64,000 nucleotides of DNA, from assembly GCA_011392765.1 (NCBI GenBank), contig WYCW01000001.1:1172888-1236887 (forward strand), given 5' to 3'. Origin of the DNA: Candidatus Thiosymbion ectosymbiont of Catanema sp. Cochon2018 (GTDB lineage: Bacteria > Pseudomonadota > Gammaproteobacteria > Chromatiales > Chromatiaceae). The position numbers and the translations under genes were made by a program. The notes under the pieces are model-generated. The model saw only the letters and a list, made by a program, of their open reading frames with translations. It searched no databases and was not told where the DNA came from. Below are positions 25,630-34,953 of the stretch, in pieces (the stretch's first letter is position 1; each line of letters begins with the position of its first letter).

Positions 25630-26226
25630 TCACTCACCGGCTGCCGACCTGCTATGCAGCCGGTGCATGGCGCGTTGAAACTCACCCGTCATCACCTCGG
25701 AAAGACACTGCTCCGCCTGGTCCAGGGCATCCTGAATTCGTTCCTCGTCATCCCTGGAGGCCCGGCTGAGGACATAGTTCACGACCTCCGTCCGATCTTC
25801 GGGATGGTCGATACCGATCCGCAGGCGCCAGAAATCCCGCGTAGCGAGGGCATCGATGATGTCTCTCAGTCCATTGTGCCCGGCATGCCCGCCTCCCTGC
25901 TTCAGTCGCAGGGTACCGACCGGCAGATCCAGCTCGTCGTGTGCAATCAATGTCTGTTCGGGAGCAATGCCGAAATACCGGACTACCGCCGCTACGGATT
26001 GCCCGCTTCGGTTCATGAAGGTCATCGGCTTGAGGAGCCGTAGATCCCTTCCTGAGATGAGGAGCCGACAGAGGAGGCCATGGAATTTGTTCTCGATCCG
26101 GAACTGACCACCGTTGCGCGCGGCAAGGGCATCTACGAATTGGCAGCCTACATTATGGCGGGTCGATGCGTACTTCGGGCCGGGATTACCCAGACCTACG
26201 ATAAGCCTTATTCCCTTCTCGGCCAT
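25630..26226 (-). CDS. pth: peptidyl-tRNA hydrolase
   Basis: Releases peptides from prematurely dropped peptidyl-tRNA. 198 aa, normal length. IVGLGNPGPKYASTRHNVG carries the catalytic His. LKPMTFMNRSGQSVA and HDELDLPVGTLRLKQGGGHA, then GHNGLRDI are complete. Gene order prs-rplY-pth is ancestral for gammaproteobacteria, though about 470 bp of repeats now separate it from rplY. Confidence 0.97.
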   Translation of the reverse strand: MAEKGIRLIVGLGNPGPKYASTRHNVGCQFVDALAARNGGQFRIENKFHGLLCRLLISGRDLRLLKPMTFMNRSGQSVAAVVRYFGIAPEQTLIAHDELDLPVGTLRLKQGGGHAGHNGLRDIIDALATRDFWRLRIGIDHPEDRTEVVNYVLSRASRDDEERIQDALDQAEQCLSEVMTGEFQRAMHRLHSRSAAGE

Positions 26227-26274
26227 ATTGCATACCCGCTGGTCCTATCCGACTCCGGAACCACCGAATAATAC

Positions 26275-26690
26275 TCACTGCTGAAACAAGATCTTGGCAT
26301 GGCGGCAAGCCGGGTAGATTGGGCAAAAGTGTGGGATGGACGTAGGATGCGGTGAGCGCGGTGATTCTGAGCTTACCGGCCGATGCACGCCTTCCCCGCG
26401 CGAACCGCATCTTTGGATAGCCCGTGCCCAACGTCGTTATTGGGCACGCCTACCGTCCAAAGATGCGGTTCGGTCAAGCTCCCCCTCCTCCGTCGGGGCA
26501 AGCTCTCCTGCGTCGGGACAAACCTGACCTCACCACATCCTACCCTGTTCATGTTGTCCACTCAGTCCATGCGGTCCATAGTGGTAACCGCAAGCTTCGA
26601 GGCAACCACTATGGACAACATGGACTCAGTGGACAGATGTCGGACACACCACCGTCCAAAGATCTCGTATTCACGCCCTTTGCAGCTCTC
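26275..26690. repeat. composite palindrome region between rplY and pth
   Basis: Contains TAGGATGCGGTGAGCGCGGT, CGCGCGAACCGCATCTTTGG, the inverse CAAAGATGCGGTTCGG, CTCACCACATCCTAC, and a GTGGTCCATAGTGG word palindrome (26545-26640). Same family mix as 17758-18231 and 36053-36500. No gene seen. Confidence 0.7.
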
Positions 26691-26694
26691 GGCA

Positions 26695-27336
26695 TCAGGA
26701 CTGCGGTTCGGTGGGCTCGGTGCCTTCTCCTTCCTCACCGGGTACTTCCGCTTCTTCTTGTTCGTGGACCTGTGCACCATGGACGATCACGACAGGTACG
26801 TCCGGGTCCGGCGCGCGGGCGAGCGCCACGCCCTCGGGCAACGGGATCTTGGATAGGTGCAGGATGTCCCCGATCGTCATTTTGAGCATATCGATTTCGA
26901 TATACCGGGGCAGATCTTTGGGCAGACAGGTGACCTCGATCTCGGTGAGGTTATGGGAGACCATGCCGCCGAGCTTCACCCCTTCGGCATTGTCTTCATT
27001 GAGGAAATGCAGCGGCACCGTCATGCGGATCTTTTCCGCCGCGCTGATCCGCTGAAAATCCACATGAAGGATGAAGGGCTTCGCCGGGTGGCGCTGCAGG
27101 TCCTTGATAACCACCTTCTCGGCCTGGTTTCCGACCTTGAGGTCCAGAACCTGGGAGTAAAACGCCTCGTGTTCCAGGTACCGAACCAGCTCGTTATGGA
27201 CCAGATTGATCATCTTCGGCTCCCGACCCGCCCCATAGACGATGCCCGGAACCAACCCCCGACGACGCAGACGGCGGCTCGCACCCTTCCCTGCGTCCTC
27301 ACGGAGTTGCGCATTGACCTCGATGCCAGTGCTCAT
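26695..27336 (-). CDS. rplY: 50S ribosomal protein L25/general stress protein Ctc
   Basis: 213 aa, the long two-domain Ctc form. The L25 5S-rRNA-binding domain (residues 1-90, EDAGKGASRRLRRRGLVPGI, then VYGAG) is followed by the TL5-type C-terminal domain (RMTVPLHFLNEDNAEGVKLG). The acidic tail EQEEAEVPGEEGEGTEP is usual. Between prs and pth as in relatives. Confidence 0.96.
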   Translation of the reverse strand: MSTGIEVNAQLREDAGKGASRRLRRRGLVPGIVYGAGREPKMINLVHNELVRYLEHEAFYSQVLDLKVGNQAEKVVIKDLQRHPAKPFILHVDFQRISAAEKIRMTVPLHFLNEDNAEGVKLGGMVSHNLTEIEVTCLPKDLPRYIEIDMLKMTIGDILHLSKIPLPEGVALARAPDPDVPVVIVHGAQVHEQEEAEVPGEEGEGTEPTEPQS

Positions 27337-27496
27337 GTTGTTTTCTCCAGCTCGATTGAGTTACCGAAATACGCCGCAGGTCCCGCGACCAGGACCGAGA
27401 CGCAACCATCGGTTGAATGAAATTTAGAATTCTTTTTTGCCGCACCTGCCTGCCGGCAGGCAGGAATGAACGCGAACGTGGGCGATTGCGGGGTAG

Positions 27497-27590
27497 TCGC
27501 CGTGGACTTGGTGGACCGAGTGGACACTGTGGACCAGAGGTTGCCCCCGTCCACCAAGTCCACTTGGTCTACTCGGTCCACGGCAGTTAC
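27497..27590. repeat. GTGGACNNN word palindrome
   Basis: GCCGTGGACTTGGTGGACCG ... TGGTCTACTCGGTCCACGGC, nearly identical to 9475-9570. The flanks also match: TAATGTCAACAACCCCTAA follows both copies. Confidence 0.8.
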
Positions 27591-27638
27591 CACCGAACCT
27601 ACTCGCCTCTGTACCCGGCAGATTAATGTCAACAACCC

Positions 27639-27850
27639 CTAACGAGGCTTCGCCTCAGACCGACGAGGCGTGAATTTCCGGCTCGTTCCAGCGCTGTCTT
27701 TTATCCGCAGATTACGCAGATTCTCGCAGATTAAAAATACAATAATCTGCGAGAATCTGCGTAATCTGCGGATAAACAAAGAGCCATCTTTTTAGGCAGC
27801 GCACAAACTTGACTCATTTGTAAAGATGCAGGTCCCTTAAGGAATCCTAG
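27639..27850 (+). repeat. A-C element, CAGATT-palindrome core
   Basis: Starts CTAACGAGGCTTCGCC and ends CTTAAGGAATCCTAG. The core is TTATCCGCAGATTACGCAG, then ATTCTCGCAGATTA and its near-perfect inverse about a short AAAATACAA centre. The terminal CTAG provides the prs stop codon. Confidence 0.88.
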
Positions 27851-28815
27851 TCGACGAACAGCGAGCTGACGGATTCTTCGTTCGAGATCCGGCGCATGGT
27901 CTCCGCCAGCAGTTCGCCGATGCTCAACTGGCGAATCCGGGGACAGGCAACCGCATCCGGACGCAACGGAATGGTGTTGGTAACCACCAGCTCATCCAAC
28001 CGGGATGCGGCGATATTCGAGACCGCCGATCCGGAGAGCACCGGGTGAGTGCAATAGGCAACCACTTGAGCAGCCCCATGTTCCTTGAGCGCGGCGGCAG
28101 CACGACACAGGGTACCCGCGGTGTCCACCAAGTCGTCGATCAGGACACAGGAACGGTCTTTCACGTCGCCGATGATGTTCATGATCTTGGCCTCATTGGC
28201 CCGCGGCCGACGCTTGTCGATGATCGCCAGATCGGCTTCGTCGAGCCGTTTAGCCAACGCCCGGGCGCGTACTACACCACCTACGTCGGGTGACACCACG
28301 AGCAGATCGGGGTACTTCCGCCGCCAGATATCACCCAAGAGGATGGGCGATGAATACACATTGTCCACCGGTATGTCGAAGAAGCCCTGAATCTGATCGG
28401 CGTGCAGATCCATCGTAAGGACACGATCCGCACCGGCATGACCGAGCATCTTGGCGACGAGCCGGGCCGTGATGGGCACCCGCGCCGAACGAGGACGCCG
28501 GTCCTGACGCGCATAGCCGAAGTAGGGAATGACTGCCGTGATCCGTTTCGCCGATGCCCAACGCAGGGCATCGATCATCACCAAGAGCTCCATCAGGTTG
28601 TCGTGGGTGGGCGCACTCGTGGACTGAACCACGAATACATCGCGACCGCGGACGTTCTCCTGGATCTCCGTCATCACCTCGCCGTCGCTGAACTGACTTA
28701 CGACGGCCTTCCCCAACGGGATGTTCAGGTGGGTGGCGATTTCCGCGGCCAGCTGCGGATTGGCGTTTCCGGAAAACACCATCATCTGAGTGGCGGGCAC
28801 GACTGATTTCTCCAT
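27847..28815 (-). CDS. prs: ribose-phosphate pyrophosphokinase
   Basis: Makes PRPP for nucleotide, His and Trp synthesis. 322 aa from [10 protein letters not shown]. An upstream open extension (to 28956) is encoded by the CGCAAAT palindrome and is not family-like. [40 protein letters not shown], the PRPP-loop [12 protein letters not shown] and the flexible-loop [17 protein letters not shown] are intact. The stop TAG is part of the A-C element end at 27850, so the final VSSLFVD may be slightly altered. Confidence 0.96.
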   Translation of the reverse strand: MEKSVVPATQMMVFSGNANPQLAAEIATHLNIPLGKAVVSQFSDGEVMTEIQENVRGRDVFVVQSTSAPTHDNLMELLVMIDALRWASAKRITAVIPYFGYARQDRRPRSARVPITARLVAKMLGHAGADRVLTMDLHADQIQGFFDIPVDNVYSSPILLGDIWRRKYPDLLVVSPDVGGVVRARALAKRLDEADLAIIDKRRPRANEAKIMNIIGDVKDRSCVLIDDLVDTAGTLCRAAAALKEHGAAQVVAYCTHPVLSGSAVSNIAASRLDELVVTNTIPLRPDAVACPRIRQLSIGELLAETMRRISNEESVSSLFVD

Positions 28816-28879
28816 CAACGCAACGGCCGTGAAGGGCTGGTCACGGGATCGCGGTTCAGGGACCTCTCTTGGGAATTCT

Positions 28880-28998
28880 TTTTTTGCCGCAAATGAACGC
28901 GAATCAACGCAAATCGATCGCAATTGGTTTGCCGCCACCGAAAGTTCCTGGTCCATTTTGGTTTATTTGGGGCCATTTGCGTTTATTTGCGGCTAAAT
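28880..28998. repeat. CGCAAAT word palindrome
   Basis: Left arm TTGCCGCAAATGAACGCGAA, then TCAACGCAAATCG. Right arm CATTTGCGTTTATTTGCGGC. Same family at 36578-36650, 45508-45606 and 46249-46282. Only this repeat lies between prs and the IS481 element. Confidence 0.8.
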
Positions 28999-29052
28999 TT
29001 TCCGTGAAGATCCTGCCAGATCGATGTCATCGAGAATTGAAAGCATCTGTCA

Positions 29053-30030
29053 CTAGACGTTAGGTCCCGGATGATTACGTGGAATTTTATTAAACAGGTG
29101 GGGGTGTTGTGCGTACCATTGTTGGAGCGTTTGGAGAGGCGTTTTGTGGTGCAGGTTTTTCTGTGGGATGTGGTGATTATACAGGTAAACGAAGCGTTTA
29201 AGGGTTGCCTTCAGGGAAGCGGAGGAGTCGAAGCGGTGGGTGCGCACCACATCGGCGATGCGGCCGTTGAAGCGCTCGATCATGCCGTTGGTCTGCGGGG
29301 TTCTGGGCTTGATCAGGCGATGCTCGATGTGGTTGTCGGCACACACCCGATCGAAGGCATGGGTGCCGGTGGGCTGGCGTTGGCCGGTGGCGCAGAAGCG
29401 GTCGGTAAACTCCTTGCCGTTGTCGGTGAGGAGCGTGCTGATGTTGAACGGAGCCTGCTCGATCAAGCGTGTGAGAAAGCCGCTGGCGGAGGCGGCGGTC
29501 TGGTCCTGGAGGATCTCGACGTAGACCCAACGGGTGGCGCGATCGATGGCGGCAAACAGGTACGTGCGTTGGTCCTGGTCGGGCATTTGCGGCAGGTACT
29601 TGACATCGACGTGCACAAAGCCGGGGGCGTACTCCTTGAACGTCTTTAGCGGCGTTTTGGCGCCTTCCTCCTGGGGCAGCAGGGTCTTGAGGTTCGAAAC
29701 GCCGTGGCGGCGTAGACAGCGGTCCAGACTGGAGCGGGAGAGTTCGGGGTGGATGAACTCGTGGGTCACCGCCAGCAGGTCATCCAGGGGCAGCAGGAGC
29801 GTTTTGCGCAGCTCCACGACCACGAGTTCCTGGGCTGGGGTGAGGGTGGTCTGCAAGCGATGGGGCGTATGGGAACCGTCGGCAACCCCGTCACGGCCCT
29901 TCCAGCGGCGGATGGTATCCTCACTCACCCCCAGTTCGTCGGCCAGGTGCGTCACGGACTGGTGAGATACCTGAATGTATTGGCGGGTCTTCGGCGTCGT
30001 GGTGGCATTGGCATGCAGGTGGATATTCAT
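29053..30030 (-). CDS. IS481-family transposase
   Basis: 325 aa. An N-terminal HTH region (LADELGVSEDTIRRWKGRDG) is followed by a DDE integrase core: HVDVKYLPQMP (first Asp), LLTDNGKEFTDRF (second Asp) and TPQTNGMIERFNGRI (Glu). Catalyses cut-and-paste or copy-paste movement of the element at 29059-30135. The gene lacks an internal stop: its TAG falls in the flanking CTAGAC direct repeat. Apparently intact, and a truncated identical copy at 5888 suggests recent activity. Confidence 0.93.
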   Translation of the reverse strand: MNIHLHANATTTPKTRQYIQVSHQSVTHLADELGVSEDTIRRWKGRDGVADGSHTPHRLQTTLTPAQELVVVELRKTLLLPLDDLLAVTHEFIHPELSRSSLDRCLRRHGVSNLKTLLPQEEGAKTPLKTFKEYAPGFVHVDVKYLPQMPDQDQRTYLFAAIDRATRWVYVEILQDQTAASASGFLTRLIEQAPFNISTLLTDNGKEFTDRFCATGQRQPTGTHAFDRVCADNHIEHRLIKPRTPQTNGMIERFNGRIADVVRTHRFDSSASLKATLKRFVYLYNHHIPQKNLHHKTPLQTLQQWYAQHPHLFNKIPRNHPGPNV

Positions 30031-30135
30031 GGCGCGTTCTCCGACACAGACGTGGCTACCAGTAATTCCATGACCTCTCGGGCACGCAATAATGACCCCA
30101 TTTTAGTTCCTATGCAATCATCCGGGACCTGACAG
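29059..30135 (-). mobile_element. complete IS481-family insertion sequence
   Basis: 1077 bp. Ends GTTAGGTCCCGGATGATT (left) and the inverse AATCATCCGGGACCTGAC (right) are terminal inverted repeats. CTAGAC occurs directly outside both ends (29053-29058 and 30136-30141), a candidate 6-bp target duplication. It separates tRNA-Gln from prs. Confidence 0.88.
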
Positions 30136-30196
30136 CTAGACTAAGAATGACGACAACCGGCCGGCTGTCGCACCGTGACGGGGATGCTCGATCATA

Positions 30197-30271
30197 TGGC
30201 TGGGGCGCCAGGATTCGAACCTGGGTATGCAGGGATCAAAACCCTGTGCCTTACCGCTTGGCGACGCCCCA
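30197..30271 (-). tRNA. tRNA-Gln (anticodon TTG), CCA encoded
   Basis: 75 nt. The acceptor stem TGGGGCG pairs with CGCCCCA, with D-loop AGCGGTAAGG, anticodon loop TTTTGAT and T-loop GTTCGAATC. The 3' CCA is encoded at 30197-30199. The position between ispE and prs is ancestral in gammaproteobacteria. Confidence 0.95.
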
Positions 30272-30344
30272 ATTGAGGTTAGGCGATCTCCGCTAAACGC
30301 TACCCCGTCTTACTTGCCGTTGCGTCCGGCTGCTCAGGTGCCGG

Positions 30345-30519
30345 CTAGGGGGTGTTCTCAATCAATAAATTATCTAAGTGTTGTAGTTGAGGAACGAAAC
30401 CCAGCTTTTCCGATCTGCAATACCGTGTGCTGGGTTTCGCCGTCCCTGGCCGTAACCCAGCCTACGGGCTACGGGCTTGATTTTTATGATGATTTGGCTC
30501 AATTGAGAACGCCCCCTAG
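30345..30519. mobile_element. 175-bp MITE-like element, CTAGGGGG(T/C)GTTCTC ends, copy 2
   Basis: Ends CTAGGGGGTGTTCTCAAT (left) and the inverse ATTGAGAACGCCCCCTAG (right), one mismatch. The core is a GAACGAAACCCAGC...GCTGGGTTTCGCC palindrome, different from the core of copy 1 at 18645-18815. Confidence 0.85.
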
Positions 30520-30640
30520 TGTTTCGTCCATGGATCACCTTGAAAGTAGCGCAGGCGTTTCGCCTGCACTTCCGAATGATGAATGCGGAAAGAGTGGTGA
30601 CCCGACCTCCGTACCAGGCAGGCTGCTCTTTCATCACTCA

Positions 30641-31501
30641 TCACTCATAGCCGGTTGCCGCGCCGTAAAGGGGCGAGCGATTCATGCCGCGGGCGACGAA
30701 GGCAGAGAAGCGCGGCGGCACCCGCGCGTAAGCGGCACGCGCCTGCGTCGCTGTCGCAAAGGCGCAGAACACACAGGCACCGGTTCCGGTGAGCCGCGGC
30801 CGACCAACGGTGGCGAGCCAATCCAAGGCCGCTGAAACCTCAGGATAGCGCCGTCGGACGACCGCCAGACAGTCATTTCGATCGTCGCCGGCAATAAAGC
30901 TATTTATTGTGATTGGAGCCGAATTCCTTGTCAATTTTTCGTCTGAGAAAACCGCCCCGGTGGCCACCTCGCACTGCGGCACCAACACCAGATACCAGGG
31001 CTGCGGCAGATCGACCGGGGTCAGCACCTCACCCACCCCTTCCCCCCAGGCGGCGCGTCCATAAATAAAGATCGGGACATCCGCGCCCAGCGTCAGGCCG
31101 AGCCCCATCAGCTCGCGTTCGGTAAGGCCCAGCTCCCAGATTCGGTTCAGCGCCACCAGCGTGGTCGCTGCGTCCGAACTGCCTCCACCCAACCCACCAC
31201 CCAGCGGCAGACGTTTTTCTACCCGGATGTCGACGCCGAGACCGCTGCCGGCCTGCTCCCGGAGCAGGCGCGCCGCGCGCACCACCAGATCGGACTCTTC
31301 CGGGACCCCGACGAGGCTGGAGGTGCGTCCGATCCGACCGTCGTCGCGCGGCTCGAAGAACAGCCGGTCTTGCCGGTCGATGAACTGGAACACGGTCTGG
31401 AGGCGATGATAACCGTCGGGACGCCGCCCGAGGACACGCAGCATGAGATTGAGTTTGGCCGGGGCAGGCCAAGGGCACCCCCGCCGGAGGGGGGCAGACA
31501 T
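30641..31501 (-). CDS. ispE: 4-diphosphocytidyl-2-C-methyl-D-erythritol kinase
   Basis: MEP isoprenoid pathway kinase of the GHMP family. 286 aa. PAPAKLNLMLRVLGRRPDGY is the substrate-binding start, LPLGGGLGGGSSDAATTLVA the ATP-binding glycine loop, and LTGTGACVFCAF motif 3. The ATG overlaps the stop of the upstream TPR gene by 4 nt (ATGA), so the two are translationally coupled. lolB, normally just before ispE, is absent. Confidence 0.96.
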   Translation of the reverse strand: MSAPLRRGCPWPAPAKLNLMLRVLGRRPDGYHRLQTVFQFIDRQDRLFFEPRDDGRIGRTSSLVGVPEESDLVVRAARLLREQAGSGLGVDIRVEKRLPLGGGLGGGSSDAATTLVALNRIWELGLTERELMGLGLTLGADVPIFIYGRAAWGEGVGEVLTPVDLPQPWYLVLVPQCEVATGAVFSDEKLTRNSAPITINSFIAGDDRNDCLAVVRRRYPEVSAALDWLATVGRPRLTGTGACVFCAFATATQARAAYARVPPRFSAFVARGMNRSPLYGAATGYE

Positions 31502-33288
31502 CAGGGCAGGAAGTCCGAACGGGTAAAGCTGTGGCGACCGATCAGGCGCAGGAGGTACTCGTGGTCCGGATCTCGGTCCAGGGCCGTCGCCCAGGTCCGC
31601 CTTGCCTCATCATGCCGACCCAGGGTCCAGAGCACTTCACCCAGGTGCGCGGCGATCTCGCCGTCGGGCAGCGCGGCCAACGCCTTGCGCAGATACTCCA
31701 GGGCCCGTTCCGGGTTACCCAGTCGAAACTGGACCCAGCCCATGCTGTCGAGTATGGCAGGATCATCCGGCTTCAGGGCCAGGGCGCGCTCGATATAGGA
31801 CAGGGCCTCGGCAAAACGCTCGGTCCGGTCCGCCAGGCTATAACCGAGGGCATTGAGGGCCTCCGCGTTATCCGCATCCTCGGCGAGGATGGCCCTGAAG
31901 TCGCTTTCCATGAGCTCGAGCCGATTCAACGAGACGGCGTGCAGGCCGCGCGCATAGCGGAGATCATGATCGCCGGGAAAGGTCGCCAATGCCTCGTCGT
32001 AAACCTCCATGGCCGCGTGCGATCGGTCCAGGTCGGCCAGGGTCGTACCCTCGACCAGGTAAAGCATCGCTGCCTCTTCGGGCCATTGGTCGCGCAGTTG
32101 CTGCAGGATCTCGCGTGCGCGTTCCACCTTCCCCTGCTCGGCACGTACCAGCGCAATCCGTATCCGGGCGTCGACGGCGTACCCGCCCTCCACCTTGCGG
32201 TACCAGGACACGGCGGTCTCCAGATTATCCGCCAGCTCTTCCACCTGCCCGAGATAATAGGCGGAATCGCCATGCCGCTCGCCGGTATCATGCAGTCGAA
32301 CGAGATAGCCGCGGGCCGCCTCCACATCCTCCAGTTGCAGGGAGAGGACACCCAAGGCAAACAGGACATCCGGTTCCTTCGGCGTATTGCGCAACATCTG
32401 TTCGAATACGTTGCGGGCGCGGGAAAACTCCTGCTCGTCGACGAGCAGCTGCGCATAGAGCAGGCGCAGACTCCGATCGTCGGGGTTCTTGCTGACGAAG
32501 GTCTCCAGGACCTGACGTGCCTGCTTGCGATCGCCGTGATTCAGGAGCAATTGGACCTGAAAGATGCGTGGCAGGCTCCAGCCCGGACGCAGATCCGATG
32601 CCCGCTGCGTCGCCGCCAGCGCTTCCTCGTGCTTATCGGCACCGGCGGCGACCACGGCCCTGGCAAACCAAGCATCGGCACTCTCCGGCTCCTCGGAAGT
32701 CAACGTCTCCATAAGCTTTAAACGCCGATCCGGGAGCTTCAGCTTGGAAACGAGGCGGGCCGCTTGACCATAGCCGTCCCCACCCTCCTTCGCGGCCAGA
32801 GCGATGATACGCCGCAAGTGCTCTGTGGCGGCGGATACGTCATTGGCCTCGAGCCGGGCGTAGGCCGCCAGCCGGTGGGCACCGATCGAATGAGGGGACA
32901 GTTCGAGCCAGACTTCCACGGCCTGCTGCACGGACGCGGCGTCGTCGAGGGTGAGGGCCACGTTGGCCGCCACCTCCGCCAACCTGGGATCCCGGGCCGA
33001 ACGTGCACCGCGCAGGAAATGGGCAAAGGCCGTTTTATGCTCACCGCGCTGTCTGGCGACGTGCCCGGTGAGAACAGCATAGACGAGATCCGCCGTCAGC
33101 TCGGAGCGATGCGCGGTTTCCGGCGTCTCCCCTCCGGATTGCACCAGGGCTCCGGGCGGCTCCTGCTTGGCCGCAACGCCGGCGAAGAACCGGGCCTCAT
33201 CCGGAAGCAAGAAACCAGCGTACCCGGCAACCGCCGGGAGACAAAGGAAGAAACAATAGAAGCTGAATCGGCTTCGCAGCAAGCTCAT
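31501..33288 (-). CDS. tetratricopeptide-repeat protein, exported
   Basis: 595 aa with an N-terminal hydrophobic signal (FSFYCFFLCLPAVAGYAGFL). At least ten TPR-like helix pairs follow, the clearest being AEALNALGYSLADRTERFAE, ALSYIERALALKPDDPAILD and SMGWVQFRLGNPERALEYLR. Proteins of this type sit next to lolB-ispE in many gammaproteobacteria and probably act in the periplasm, but their partner is unknown. Divergent from hemA across a 390-bp repeat region. Four-base overlap with ispE. Confidence 0.9.
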   Translation of the reverse strand: MSLLRSRFSFYCFFLCLPAVAGYAGFLLPDEARFFAGVAAKQEPPGALVQSGGETPETAHRSELTADLVYAVLTGHVARQRGEHKTAFAHFLRGARSARDPRLAEVAANVALTLDDAASVQQAVEVWLELSPHSIGAHRLAAYARLEANDVSAATEHLRRIIALAAKEGGDGYGQAARLVSKLKLPDRRLKLMETLTSEEPESADAWFARAVVAAGADKHEEALAATQRASDLRPGWSLPRIFQVQLLLNHGDRKQARQVLETFVSKNPDDRSLRLLYAQLLVDEQEFSRARNVFEQMLRNTPKEPDVLFALGVLSLQLEDVEAARGYLVRLHDTGERHGDSAYYLGQVEELADNLETAVSWYRKVEGGYAVDARIRIALVRAEQGKVERAREILQQLRDQWPEEAAMLYLVEGTTLADLDRSHAAMEVYDEALATFPGDHDLRYARGLHAVSLNRLELMESDFRAILAEDADNAEALNALGYSLADRTERFAEALSYIERALALKPDDPAILDSMGWVQFRLGNPERALEYLRKALAALPDGEIAAHLGEVLWTLGRHDEARRTWATALDRDPDHEYLLRLIGRHSFTRSDFLP

Positions 33289-33394
33289 ATTTAAGGTAAA
33301 CGCACGTTGACGAGCTTAAGATGCAGTATAACCGCTGAGTTCCCGGTTAAAAACCCGATGATGGTGGCGACTAAAGGGTACTTTAAAAGGGACG

Positions 33395-33650
33395 GTGCAC
33401 CGTGCCCAACGAACTATGGATGTCGGGCACACCGCCGTGGACCACATGGAGGGCATGAGGGTAGCCCAATAGACAACATGGACAGTATGGACGGCATGGA
33501 CTCGGGGGCACACAGCGACCCCCGGTCCACGTGGTCCATTGAGTCGATGTAGTCCACGGCGGCTGCCACCGTCCCTAGCAGGCTTTGCCCAACTACACAA
33601 GATCATGTTTTCGGGGGGATTTATATGCACTCGCCCCGCCCGAGGATGAT
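33395..33650. repeat. GTGGAC nested palindrome (partial unit)
   Basis: Shares GGTAGCCCAATAGACAACAT-like and CATGTGGTCCATTGAG-like words with 17758-18231, plus the outer AAGATCATGTTTTCGG and ATTTATATGCACTCGCCC. It lies in the divergent gap between the TPR gene and hemA, where promoters are expected, but I could not define one. Confidence 0.65.
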
Positions 33651-33681
33651 CGAACAAGTTACTTCCGGTACAGTATGAAAG

Positions 33682-34953
33682 ATGGCGATTCTGGTAGTCG
33701 GACTCAACCACAAGACCGCCCCCGTGGAGATCCGCGAGCGCGTCGCCTTCGGACCGGATATCCTGGTAGGCGCCCTGCGCAGCCTCACCGCCCTGGCGCC
33801 GGTCCGCGAGGGATGCATTCTGTCCACCTGCAACCGGACCGAGATCTACTGTTCCGTGAGTGCCGACGGGGAGCAGTCGGTTACCGATTGGTTGGGACGG
33901 TTCCACGGCCTGGACCCGATCCCCCTCGTACCTTATCTCTATACGCGGCTGGACCGTGAGGCGGTTGCTCACCTGCTGCGAGTGACCAGCGGCCTCGACT
34001 CCATGGTGCTCGGCGAGCCTCAAATCCTCGGCCAAGTGAAGACCGCTTTTCAGGCAGCCAGCGCCGGCGGAGCCACGGGTAAGCTGCTTGGCCGCCTGTT
34101 CCAAAACGCCTTCGCGGTGGCGAAACAGGTACGCACGGATACCGCTATCGGCAACAGCCCGGTCTCGGTGGCCTTCGCGGCGGTCAGCCTGGCGCGGCAG
34201 ATCTTCAGCGACCTGAACGACCAAACCGCCCTGCTCATCGGTGCCGGTGAGACCATCGAGCTGGCCGCACGTTACCTCCGTCAGCACGCAATCGGGCGCG
34301 TCCTGGTCGCCAACCGTACCGTCGAGCGCGCCCATGACTTGGCTGTCCGGTGCAACGGCTCCGCCATTGCCCTGACCGAAGTGGCAAATCACCTCCCGCA
34401 GGCGGATATTCTCATCACTTCCACCGCCAGCCCGCTGCCCATACTGGGTAAGGGAACCGTGGAGCGGGCCATCAAACAACGCAAACACCGGCCCATCTTC
34501 ATGGTGGACCTCGCCGTGCCCCGTGACATCGAGCCGGAAATAGCCGAGCTCGACGACATCTATCTCTACACCGTGGACGATCTCCAGGATGTGGTGGCGG
34601 AAGGCCTGCGCTCGCGCCGCGAGGCCGCCGCACAGGCCGAAGAGATCATCGGCTTCCACACCGAGGAATTCCTGTGCTGGCTGCGTTCCCTGGATGCGGT
34701 GACCCTGATCCGGGACTACCGCGACCATGCCGAACACCTGCGCGATCAGGTGCTCGCCAAGGCCCTGCGCCAGCTCGAGGGCGGCAAGCCCCCCGCAGAG
34801 GTCGTCGGCTTCCTGGCGCACACCCTCACCAACAAGCTTCTGCACGGACCCAGCACCCGCCTCCGCCAAGCCGGACGAGAGGGCCGCGAGGAGTTGTTGG
34901 AAGCCGCCAACGAGCTCTTCCAACACGACGCCAAGTCGGACACTTCCGCATGA
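33682..34953 (+). CDS. hemA: glutamyl-tRNA reductase
   Basis: First step of C5 tetrapyrrole synthesis. 423 aa. [20 protein letters not shown] and [10 protein letters not shown] (catalytic Cys) form the catalytic domain. [19 protein letters not shown] is the NADPH Rossmann motif, and a helical dimerisation domain ends the protein. The TGA stop overlaps the prfA ATG (ATGA), giving the standard hemA-prfA coupling. Confidence 0.97.
   Translation: MAILVVGLNHKTAPVEIRERVAFGPDILVGALRSLTALAPVREGCILSTCNRTEIYCSVSADGEQSVTDWLGRFHGLDPIPLVPYLYTRLDREAVAHLLRVTSGLDSMVLGEPQILGQVKTAFQAASAGGATGKLLGRLFQNAFAVAKQVRTDTAIGNSPVSVAFAAVSLARQIFSDLNDQTALLIGAGETIELAARYLRQHAIGRVLVANRTVERAHDLAVRCNGSAIALTEVANHLPQADILITSTASPLPILGKGTVERAIKQRKHRPIFMVDLAVPRDIEPEIAELDDIYLYTVDDLQDVVAEGLRSRREAAAQAEEIIGFHTEEFLCWLRSLDAVTLIRDYRDHAEHLRDQVLAKALRQLEGGKPPAEVVGFLAHTLTNKLLHGPSTRLRQAGREGREELLEAANELFQHDAKSDTSA

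Noticed and set aside
29053..29058. CTAGAC as proof of a 6-bp target duplication
   Set aside because: Kept as likely only: the exact IS end (GTTAGG or TGTTAGG) is ambiguous by one or two bases, and a single locus cannot settle it.
33679..33959. Short plus-strand frame over the hemA start (33585-33959)
   Set aside because: Starts in repeats and runs out of frame with hemA; no similarity to any family.
33316..34926. 536-codon minus-strand frame across hemA
   Set aside because: Antisense shadow. hemA motifs are complete on the plus strand.
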